Made by a program: the position numbers and the translations under genes. DNA of 64,000 nt from positions 124,001-188,000 of the forward strand of contig NZ_AUBZ01000003.1 in the NCBI RefSeq assembly GCF_000429505.1. Direction: 5' to 3'. This DNA is from Aliagarivorans taiwanensis DSM 22990. Lineage in GTDB: Bacteria > Pseudomonadota > Gammaproteobacteria > Enterobacterales > Celerinatantimonadaceae. Of the stretch, positions 45,301 to 52,458 are shown in pieces (the stretch's first letter is position 1; the number at the start of each line of letters is the position of its first letter). A model generated the notes under the pieces. It saw only the letters and a list, made by a program, of their open reading frames with translations. It was not told the DNA's origin and did no database searches.

Positions 45301-46764
45301 CTAGAAATTCTTCCTTAGCTGCACGGACAGGCGATTTTCTTGATATTCACGGCTGCTGACGTTCGATGCACGATCGGAAAACGCGTAGCTATAGACCAAG
45401 AACAGCTCTTCAGCAATCCGCTGGTCGAAGCCAATGTTGAAGCGGTAGTAATCATCGTCCTGCTGCTCAACGGTTTGATTCTCCAGCTCGTAGCGGTCGT
45501 AATCGGCCCCTACTCGTGCGGTCCAGTCGCGGGTTAACTGATGAGAGATAGACAGACCAACCCCGTAGTTGATGTTCTCTGAATTGATTTGATCGCCACT
45601 TAGGCGTTTTTGCCTCACGTGTCGGCCGCTAAACGTGTAGGTGGTGCGTTTAAGCGCCAAACTGACACTGGCATTTAATGAGCGACGCAGGCTTAACTGG
45701 GTAATATCATCACCATCGGTGAAGAACTCACGGTCAAAGCTGACCGGCTCTTCGTTGTAGGAGAACGAGGTGGTCAAACGGCGTTTACGATGCTGGAATG
45801 AAAACTCATAGGCATCACCAAAGAAGCGTTGGCCATATTCCGCATACAAGGTGGTTCTGGAGGTGGGAGCCCAACTCAGCGCAGCCCCCACATAATCGTC
45901 GTTGTCGTTATCATCACGGGTAAAGTTGTAGCTCAACTCCAAATAGCTATTGCGGCTAGGGTAATAACGCACAGCAGGCCCCCAGCTCTCTTGCTCTCCC
46001 AGATCATCGTTGGCTTGCACGCCTTGGAAGTAACTTTCGCCAACCACCCGAACGAACGGACTCCAGCCCCTGATTTGCTGCAGGCCGAGTTCGCCCTTGT
46101 ATTTCACGCTTTCAGTCGCTTGGTCGCTATCGCGGGCTTCCCGGTAGACATAGTTGCTGGAGAGATCCCAGAACCACGTCTTGGCCTTGCTGCCATTATT
46201 GACCGACAGGTTGCCGGAATAACGCTGGCTATCACCGGAGCGTTCATCGTCGTAATAGTTGAGGCCGGCTCGAGCGCTGGCTCTGACATCCAGCCATCCG
46301 CGCGGATTAGACTCAAACTCCAATCCCGCATCGACATTACTTTGCTGGACCAGATCGCCACTGACCACATCACTCAGCGGGTTGCTGTTGAAGTTATTGG
46401 GAAGGGTTGTCATGCCCGCATCCAAGACTGCGGAAACGCCACTGTTTCCCAGTCCTTTACGCGAGTTAAAGTCGAGTTCGTGGTAGAGCTGGTTCTTGTC
46501 CGAGTCGTAGGAGTAAATCGCCTGCTGGGCGAGGTAGTCGAGCGCTAGCTCACCGTCGTTTCCGGTGATGGTTGAGTTGAGGCCTGCACCAATGATGAAG
46601 ACCTGCCCTGACTCTTTGTCGGCACTGCGATTAACGTTATCGCTATGGATCGCTTCAGCAGAGGCCAAGGCCCCTACCTTCACATCAGCAGCAACACCTG
46701 CTACCGAGTAACCACATGCTAATAACGCTAAACAAACCCGACTAAGCGCTATCTTTATCCTCAT
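45301..46764 (-). CDS. XrtA-system-associated outer-membrane beta-barrel protein
   Basis: 487 residues from the ATG at 46764 (MRIKIALSRV), which gives a proper signal peptide ending near GVAA; a longer frame to 46800 is within the kinase repeat. The mature protein shows alternating beta strands (TTLYAEYGQRFF, LTTSFSYNEEPVSF, YRFNIGFDQRI) and ends with RLSVQLRKNF, a C-terminal Phe typical of outer-membrane barrels. This is the TIGR03016-type family of PEP-CTERM loci and may form the polysaccharide exit pore or secretion partner. Starts inside the last 23 bases of the BY-kinase gene. Confidence 0.82.
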   Translation of the reverse strand: MRIKIALSRVCLALLACGYSVAGVAADVKVGALASAEAIHSDNVNRSADKESGQVFIIGAGLNSTITGNDGELALDYLAQQAIYSYDSDKNQLYHELDFNSRKGLGNSGVSAVLDAGMTTLPNNFNSNPLSDVVSGDLVQQSNVDAGLEFESNPRGWLDVRASARAGLNYYDDERSGDSQRYSGNLSVNNGSKAKTWFWDLSSNYVYREARDSDQATESVKYKGELGLQQIRGWSPFVRVVGESYFQGVQANDDLGEQESWGPAVRYYPSRNSYLELSYNFTRDDNDNDDYVGAALSWAPTSRTTLYAEYGQRFFGDAYEFSFQHRKRRLTTSFSYNEEPVSFDREFFTDGDDITQLSLRRSLNASVSLALKRTTYTFSGRHVRQKRLSGDQINSENINYGVGLSISHQLTRDWTARVGADYDRYELENQTVEQQDDDYYRFNIGFDQRIAEELFLVYSYAFSDRASNVSSREYQENRLSVQLRKNF

Positions 46765-47650
46765 ATCCGTAGCCGTATCCATAGCCATATCCGTATCCAT
46801 AAGAGCTTACCGAGCCGCGCACCGCTTTGTTCAGCACAAAGCCGATAGCAATTTCATCCCCAAGCTGACCCACCGCTGCATTCACTGCAGCCAGTTTTGC
46901 TTTGTCTTGTTCAACCACTACCACTGCTTGTCCTATAAAGTTCGACAGCACAACCGTCTCATTCACCCCTAGAATCGGCGGGCTATCAAACAGCAGGATC
47001 CGGTCGTTGTAGCGGCTACTCAACTCTTGAGTTAGCGCAATCATCCGCTCACTGGATAACAGCTCGTTACTCAAGTGGTGAGGGCGACCTGCAGGCATAA
47101 TCCGCAGGTTTGGAATGTTGGTGGAGTAGATGATGTCGCCGACATCATCGGTCTCTCCCAGCAGGTACTCCATCAGCCCGGTGTGCTGACCCAGTTTTAA
47201 CACCCGATTGATACTGGGATTGAGAACATCGGCATCGATCAACAGCACCGTTTTGTCTTTTTCCAGTGCCAGACTCAACGCCAAGTTGATCGAGGTAAAG
47301 GTCTTACCCTCTTTCGGGTTGGCGCTGGTGACCATAATCATGTTGCGCTTATGCTCTGGGATCAGTCCTCGGTCTGAGGCGTTCTTCAGCAGCTTGCGCT
47401 TGACGCTGCGGTACTCATCACTGGTCAGGCGGGTCTGCCGATCGCGAAGATCGGAGATCAGCCCCTTCTGCTCGAGCAGCTGTGGGTCGATGTGCAGCAC
47501 AGGCTTATCGCTGCTTGATGCCGCAGCGCTATCAGCGGCAGACGCAGCACTAGCTGCTTGCTCAGGCGCAGACTGCTGAACCGTCGCTTGCTGGGCTGCC
47601 CCAGCTTGCGCCTGTTTAAGCTTGTCCATCGCTTTTTCAATCGTACTCAT
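46742..47650 (-). CDS. BY-family tyrosine autokinase of polysaccharide export (CpsD-like)
   Basis: 302 residues from ATG 47650, coupled to the chain-length gene by ATGA. A long Ala/Gln-rich N-terminal linker, then Walker A SANPKEGKT (109-117), Walker A' LLIDAD (136-141), Walker B region ILLFDSPPILG. The C-terminus is SSYGYGYGYGYGYGYEDK: seven tyrosines alternating with glycine, a tyrosine cluster for autophosphorylation. It acts on the separate chain-length protein to control polymer length and export. Confidence 0.9.
   Translation of the reverse strand: MSTIEKAMDKLKQAQAGAAQQATVQQSAPEQAASAASAADSAAASSSDKPVLHIDPQLLEQKGLISDLRDRQTRLTSDEYRSVKRKLLKNASDRGLIPEHKRNMIMVTSANPKEGKTFTSINLALSLALEKDKTVLLIDADVLNPSINRVLKLGQHTGLMEYLLGETDDVGDIIYSTNIPNLRIMPAGRPHHLSNELLSSERMIALTQELSSRYNDRILLFDSPPILGVNETVVLSNFIGQAVVVVEQDKAKLAAVNAAVGQLGDEIAIGFVLNKAVRGSVSSYGYGYGYGYGYGYEDKDSA
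46763..46801 (-). repeat. Tandem Tyr-Gly codon repeat at the kinase C-terminus
   Basis: Six-base units GGATAY/GGCTAY encode alternating Gly and Tyr (seven Tyr). The same bases, in the next frame, encode MDTDMAMDTATD and lead to the downstream start ATG at 46764. Confidence 0.85.
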
Positions 47651-49209
47651 AGCAAGCTTATCCCTTCTACACTTTGCAACACCATCTGATGGAGATTGGG
47701 CACTATGTTCACGGCAAACGCTAGCGCAAACAAACATAGCAATACGAGGTTAGCGAAGAGAAACCAGTTGGTCTTACGCCGCTCAATCTTCTCCATGCCT
47801 GAAGCTGCAGTGGCCGTTACCACCCCTAAAATGGGGAAGCCAGTTTGCTGATACAACTGGCGAACATTGGTCACCACTGGGTTGATTTGACTGACCAAGA
47901 ACGACACACCAACTCCAACGCCAATGCTGGCAACTAATACGCCGACAATTAACAGCGGACGAGGCGGACCAGAGGGCTTATTCGGAACCAGCGGCGGGTC
48001 AATCACCCGAAACTTAATATCATCGGTGGTCTCACCCACGCTTTGTGAGATTAAGGCTTGCTCACGACGAGCCAGCAGCTCTTCGTACTTGTTCTTGGTG
48101 ATCTCATAGTTACGGTTCAGACCTGTCAGCTTGGCCTCCACATCCGGTACTTGTGCGGCTTTGGCTTCCCACTCGCTCAGCCGTGATTGGAAGCGGTTCT
48201 CACGAACCCGCAACGACGCGAGCTCGTTCTCCAGCTGGCTAACATTTATCTTCAAGCCTTGATAAATAACCGAATCCTGCAGCAATGCCGCGCTGGCAGT
48301 CGTTGAGGTCATGGCTAACTGCTGTTGCTCTCTAAGCGCGGCAATCTGACGGCTCATCTCAATCACATCGGGGTGGCGCTCGGTGTAACGCAGATTAAGG
48401 TCATCGAGGCGAGATTGCAGCGATAGCAGACGGTCGTCATACTCGGTTTTGATCCGTTCTCGTGCCTGAGCAACGATAGCCTCTTCAGACGATAGCTGAG
48501 CCCTGGCAGAGGCGAGACGGGTTTCCACCTCGCTGACCTGCAAGCGGGTCTCTTCTAGCTGATTCTTCACGCTTTCCAGGTTCGAGTAATAGCCGCGCTC
48601 ACTACCAGGCAACAAGCCAGCATACTCTCGCTTGAAGTCGGCTAAGCGCCGCTCTGCTTCACTCAAGCGGGCTTCATACTCTTCGATTTGCTGGTTGATG
48701 AACACGGTGGCTTGGTCCGAGTCCAAACGTTTCGCACCCAAGGTGTTCTCAACAAACACATCCAGCACCGCCTGCACCACGCTTTGAACTTGGGTGGGCG
48801 ATGAGCCGGTAAACTTGATAGTAAACAAGCGCTCACGGTCAGCTTGGTTGATACGAATATCATTTTTCAGGCTAGCATAAAGCTCAGATAGCTCTTGATT
48901 GGTACCAGCGTAGATATCTGCATCGCTGGCTCGAGCAATCTTCTCCAGGTTGTTACGGCTTAGCAGGGTTCGCACCTCCAGCGCCAACTCTTGCCCCGGA
49001 TCGGTGTCCAAGGCTAAGCCCCTTAGCAGGGGCTTGAGCATGGAGCGAGTATCGGCGTAAACCCGGGCCTCTGAGGTATATTGGTTGGGCATCATGGTCA
49101 CCATCACCCATCCGATGGGGCAAAGTAACCAAGTAGCGATTAGGATATAACGACGCTTAAGCCACACCCCTTTGAGGTAGTGGAGCAGATCATCCAATTG
49201 TTCTTGCAT
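47647..49209 (-). CDS. Polysaccharide chain-length determinant (Wzz/GumC-like, XrtA type)
   Basis: 520 residues. Membrane segments at residues ~20-40 and near 430-450 with another hydrophobic stretch at ~480-505 flank a long periplasmic coiled coil (YEARLSEAERRLADFKREY; LEETRLQVSEVETRL). The C-terminal PNKPSGPPRPLL is the proline-rich motif of Wzz proteins. It works with the kinase encoded next to set polysaccharide length. Organised as split PCP/BY-kinase genes. Confidence 0.92.
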   Translation of the reverse strand: MQEQLDDLLHYLKGVWLKRRYILIATWLLCPIGWVMVTMMPNQYTSEARVYADTRSMLKPLLRGLALDTDPGQELALEVRTLLSRNNLEKIARASDADIYAGTNQELSELYASLKNDIRINQADRERLFTIKFTGSSPTQVQSVVQAVLDVFVENTLGAKRLDSDQATVFINQQIEEYEARLSEAERRLADFKREYAGLLPGSERGYYSNLESVKNQLEETRLQVSEVETRLASARAQLSSEEAIVAQARERIKTEYDDRLLSLQSRLDDLNLRYTERHPDVIEMSRQIAALREQQQLAMTSTTASAALLQDSVIYQGLKINVSQLENELASLRVRENRFQSRLSEWEAKAAQVPDVEAKLTGLNRNYEITKNKYEELLARREQALISQSVGETTDDIKFRVIDPPLVPNKPSGPPRPLLIVGVLVASIGVGVGVSFLVSQINPVVTNVRQLYQQTGFPILGVVTATAASGMEKIERRKTNWFLFANLVLLCLFALAFAVNIVPNLHQMVLQSVEGISLL

Positions 49210-49223
49210 CTACAGCTAAACCC

Positions 49224-49871
49224 CTAGAACCACGATTCAGGAATAATGATGATGTCACCTGGCAGGATGTCGACGTTTGCGTTGATGTCGCCATCTTGAA
49301 TCAAGCGGGCAATCTCAACCCGGTAAGACAACTGCTCGCCGTTCACCACGCGTACCAAGGTTGCTGAATCGCCATTGGCAAACTCGGTTAAGCCGCCTAC
49401 GGCAACCATCACATCCAGCAAGGTCATCTTCTCGCGATACGCAATAGCCTGAGGTTGAGATGCTTCACCAATCACCCGCACCTGTTCGCTGTATGGACCA
49501 AAGAACTCTTCCATGCTCACGGTCACAATCGGGTCGCGGATAAATTGAGACAGCACATCTTCAATCTCGCGGGCAACCTGGCTGGGGGTTTTACCTGAGA
49601 CCTTAATGTCTTCAACCAAGGAGGTGGACACCATACCATCGGGTCGAACAATAAAGGTGCCTGAGATCTCGGGGTTACGCCAAACAAAGATGCTTAGCTC
49701 ATCGCCCGGACCAATCAGGTACTGATATTCGGCCGGATCAGAGGTGAGAGAGGGAACAACAGTTGCACTGGGTAGTGGGGGTAAATTACTACTGCTAGAG
49801 CAGGCCACTAAGCCCATAGCGCTCATTAACAGCACCAGCAACGGGCGCACAAATCCTTTCATGTCAGTCAT
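49224..49871 (-). CDS. Polysaccharide export lipoprotein (Wza-like)
   Basis: 215 residues from ATG 49871 (GGA eight bases before); ATGs at 49877 and 49862 are alternatives. Lipobox LVAC with a Ser-rich start, then the polysaccharide export domain YLIGPGDELSIFVWRNPE and SLBB-like segments (VRVIGEASQPQAIAYREKMTLLDVMVAVGGLTEFA). It forms the periplasm-outer membrane translocon. The protein is short, like the XrtA-type export subunits, so the barrel protein may supply the outer pore. Confidence 0.92.
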   Translation of the reverse strand: MTDMKGFVRPLLVLLMSAMGLVACSSSSNLPPLPSATVVPSLTSDPAEYQYLIGPGDELSIFVWRNPEISGTFIVRPDGMVSTSLVEDIKVSGKTPSQVAREIEDVLSQFIRDPIVTVSMEEFFGPYSEQVRVIGEASQPQAIAYREKMTLLDVMVAVGGLTEFANGDSATLVRVVNGEQLSYRVEIARLIQDGDINANVDILPGDIIIIPESWF

Positions 49872-50122
49872 AGCCATATTCCATTACGCTTCTGATTCAA
49901 GAACTTAGTTAGTTGTTACACAGTTCTATACGTTCATGATAGTGTGCAATCCGTTTAAAAGTAAAACAATTTAGTAAGTGTTGTTGAAACTCTCGGGTGC
50001 TTAGTTCAACATGCTGTTTATAGATTGCATGAACCTTCACAATTGGCTAACTTTATACGGCCAAGTTAATCTTTATTAATTAAAGACTTATTACAGACTC
50101 CAGTTGGTTTCAAGGAAGAAGC
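49872..50122. promoter_or_regulatory. Divergent promoter region of the exopolysaccharide locus
   Basis: An AT-rich 250-bp spacer that must drive the minus-strand wza-to-prsR run and the plus-strand sugar-transferase run. A short palindrome TCTTTA-TTAAT-TAAAGA is at 50070-50086. PrsR predicts a sigma-54 promoter, but I could not find a convincing GG-N10-GC element by eye on either strand. Confidence 0.4.
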
Positions 50123-51523
50123 GTGGCAGGAACAAAGTTTCATAATCTGGATCCGGGTAGCCGGGCTATCGTCGTTACCGAGTTTTTAGTACTTACCGGC
50201 ATCATGTTGATTGCCGTGGAAGTGCTGCGGCTTTCCGGTACAGCCACCCCTGAGTATTTCAATAGCAACTTTATTATTGAGCTGTTTTGTTTCGTACTCC
50301 CTATTCAATTATCCATATTAGCGGTAGGGTTATATAACCAAAAAATTCGCGAAACTTTCCGCGGTGTAATTCGTCGATTAGTGGTCAGTGTGGCGCTGGG
50401 TTATTTTGTCTCTTCAGTTATTTACGTCATTTCTCCGCTAACTGTATTAGATGGCAACTTCCGCGAATTCTTGTACGCCGGCGCAATGATAGGCCTCACC
50501 TTTACTCGCTTCTTTGCCCTAAAAATGCAGTACGAGCATTTAGGCCGTAAACGGGTGTTAGTGCTAGGTGCTGGTGAACGCGCCAGCATTATTGAAAGGC
50601 GGATGCGGCGTAAGGCAGACCGAGTCAGCTTCGAGCTGGTTGGCTTTGTTAAAATGCCTGGCGACTCAGCAGAGGGCATCAAAAGCGAAACTCTGATCGA
50701 GCTCGATCAACCCATCGAGGCCTACGTGCTCACCAACGGGATTGAAGAGATCGTGATCGCCGCCGACGAGCGACGCACTAACTTGCCGGTCGATAGCTTG
50801 TTCTTGTGTAAGCTGCGCGGCATTGAGATCACCGATATCATCGATTTTATCGAGCGCGAATCTGGGCAGATTGCGGTTAACCTTATCTACCCGTCATGGG
50901 TTATCTACAGCAACGGCTTCCAGTCCACCAACTACCTTCGCAGCTCGCTGGATTGGATCTTCAACACCGTGCTCGCCATGGTAGTGTCGCTGCTTACCTG
51001 GCCGATGATGCTGCTCACCATTATCTTCATCAAGCTGGAAGAGGGGTTCAAAGCCCCGGTGCTTTACTCTCAGGAACGGATCGGCCTAAACGGTCGCCCG
51101 TTCAACATCTACAAATTCCGCAGCATGCGTACTGACGCAGAACGGGATGGTGCCAAGTGGGCGCAGAAAGAAGACCCTCGGGTAACCAAGGTGGGTAACT
51201 TCATTCGTAAGTATCGAATCGACGAACTGCCCCAGCTATACAATGTATTTCGCGGCGATATGGGCTTTGTCGGCCCTCGCCCAGAGCGCCCTGCCTTTGT
51301 AAAAGAGCTAGTGCTGAATATTCCTTACTACAACCAACGCCATAACGTGAAGCCCGGACTCACCGGCTGGGCCCAGCTAAAATACCCCTATGGCAGCAGT
51401 GAAGCGGACTCGCTGGAGAAGCTGAAGTTCGACCTTTACTACATCAAACACCGCAGCTTCTTGCTGGATCTACTGATCCTGGTAAGAACCGCTGAGATCG
51501 TACTCTTCGGCAAAGGACGCTAA
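50123..51523 (+). CDS. Polyprenyl-phosphate sugar phosphotransferase (initiating enzyme)
   Basis: 466 residues, GTG start after AAGGAAGAA. Four N-terminal membrane segments, a CoA-binding/NAD-like middle domain (RVLVLGAGERASIIERRM), another membrane segment near residue 285, then the bacterial sugar transferase domain with KLEEGFKAPVLYSQERIGLNG, FKFRSMR-type YKFRSMRTDAE, DELPQLYNVFRGDMGFVGPRPERP and KPGLTGWAQ. It transfers a sugar-phosphate to undecaprenyl phosphate to start the repeat unit. The XrtA-associated type. Confidence 0.93.
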   Translation: MAGTKFHNLDPGSRAIVVTEFLVLTGIMLIAVEVLRLSGTATPEYFNSNFIIELFCFVLPIQLSILAVGLYNQKIRETFRGVIRRLVVSVALGYFVSSVIYVISPLTVLDGNFREFLYAGAMIGLTFTRFFALKMQYEHLGRKRVLVLGAGERASIIERRMRRKADRVSFELVGFVKMPGDSAEGIKSETLIELDQPIEAYVLTNGIEEIVIAADERRTNLPVDSLFLCKLRGIEITDIIDFIERESGQIAVNLIYPSWVIYSNGFQSTNYLRSSLDWIFNTVLAMVVSLLTWPMMLLTIIFIKLEEGFKAPVLYSQERIGLNGRPFNIYKFRSMRTDAERDGAKWAQKEDPRVTKVGNFIRKYRIDELPQLYNVFRGDMGFVGPRPERPAFVKELVLNIPYYNQRHNVKPGLTGWAQLKYPYGSSEADSLEKLKFDLYYIKHRSFLLDLLILVRTAEIVLFGKGR

Positions 51524-51567
51524 GTAACTCAGATGCAGATACCGGTCACCAACGGGAGCGGTCGCTA

Positions 51568-52458
51568 ATGGCTGGCCAACATTCCGATAAAGCAGCGATG
51601 ACTGTAGACGTGGAAGAGTACTTTCAGGTCGAAGCGTTTAGCAACGATGTACGCCCCTCTCAATGGCAATCTTTTGAAAGCCGCTTACGCGGGCAGATTG
51701 ACTCAATGTTGGAAGTGTTCGACGTCACGGCCACTAAAGCCACCTTCTTCACCTTGGGATGGATTGCCGAGCATCACCCGCAAGTCATCAAGGATATCTT
51801 GGCTCAAGGCCATGAACTGGGTAGCCATGGTTACATGCACCAGCACCTGTCCAAGCAAAGCCGCCAACAGTTTAGCGACGATATTCGCAATGCCAAGGCA
51901 CGCCTGGAAGACCTGACCGCCCAGCCCGTAGTCGGCTTTCGCGCCCCCTGCTTTTCCATATCGGCAGATAACGAGTGGGCGCACGATGAGATCCTCGCGG
52001 CCGGATACCGTTACAGCTCCAGCAGCTACCCAATCAACCACGACCTGTACGGCGTGCCCCTGGCTCCCCGCCATCCGTATTATCTAGAAAATGGCCTACT
52101 GGAGATCCCAGTGACGACCACTCAACTGGGTAGCCGCAGCATTCCCATCGGCGGAGGCGGCTACTTCCGCCTATTGCCATACTGGCTGTTTATGGCTCTG
52201 CAGCGCCGCGCAGACAACCAATTGGGCCCAATCAACTTCTATACCCACCCTTGGGAGTTTGACCCCAAGCAGCCGCGGATTAAGAGCAACGCCAAGTCCT
52301 CGTTCCGTCACCATGTCAATCAAGGCAGTGCCCTGAGCAAGCTACAACGGCTTTGTGGCAGTCGCCAATGGCTTAGCATGAGTGAGATCTACCTCAATCA
52401 GCAGTACCCCACCCTCAGTAGTTGGCAGCAGGTGGCAAATGGACTTTCACACGCCTAG
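51568..52458 (+). CDS. XrtA-associated polysaccharide deacetylase
   Basis: 296 residues, NodB fold. MTVDVEEYFQVEAFSNDV at the start carries the catalytic/metal Asp pair, ELGSHGYMHQHL has the metal-binding histidines, and VGFRAPCFSIS and FYTHPWEFDP are later family motifs. This is the deacetylase type always found with XrtA loci. Cytoplasmic, no signal: it may act on lipid-linked intermediates. Confidence 0.92.
   Translation: MAGQHSDKAAMTVDVEEYFQVEAFSNDVRPSQWQSFESRLRGQIDSMLEVFDVTATKATFFTLGWIAEHHPQVIKDILAQGHELGSHGYMHQHLSKQSRQQFSDDIRNAKARLEDLTAQPVVGFRAPCFSISADNEWAHDEILAAGYRYSSSSYPINHDLYGVPLAPRHPYYLENGLLEIPVTTTQLGSRSIPIGGGGYFRLLPYWLFMALQRRADNQLGPINFYTHPWEFDPKQPRIKSNAKSSFRHHVNQGSALSKLQRLCGSRQWLSMSEIYLNQQYPTLSSWQQVANGLSHA

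Noticed and set aside
46763-46801. The short repeat as a CRISPR or satellite
   Set aside because: It is a six-base coding repeat within the kinase gene and encodes Tyr-Gly.
47651-47737. Longer start for the BY-kinase
   Set aside because: It lies within the chain-length gene; the ATGA overlap at 47647-47650 gives a normal coupled start.
49872-50122. A sigma-54 (-24/-12) promoter expected for PrsR control
   Set aside because: Candidates such as TTGGCTAACTTTATACGG and, on the other strand, TTGGCCGTATAAAGTTAGCC lack the GG-N10-GC spacing.
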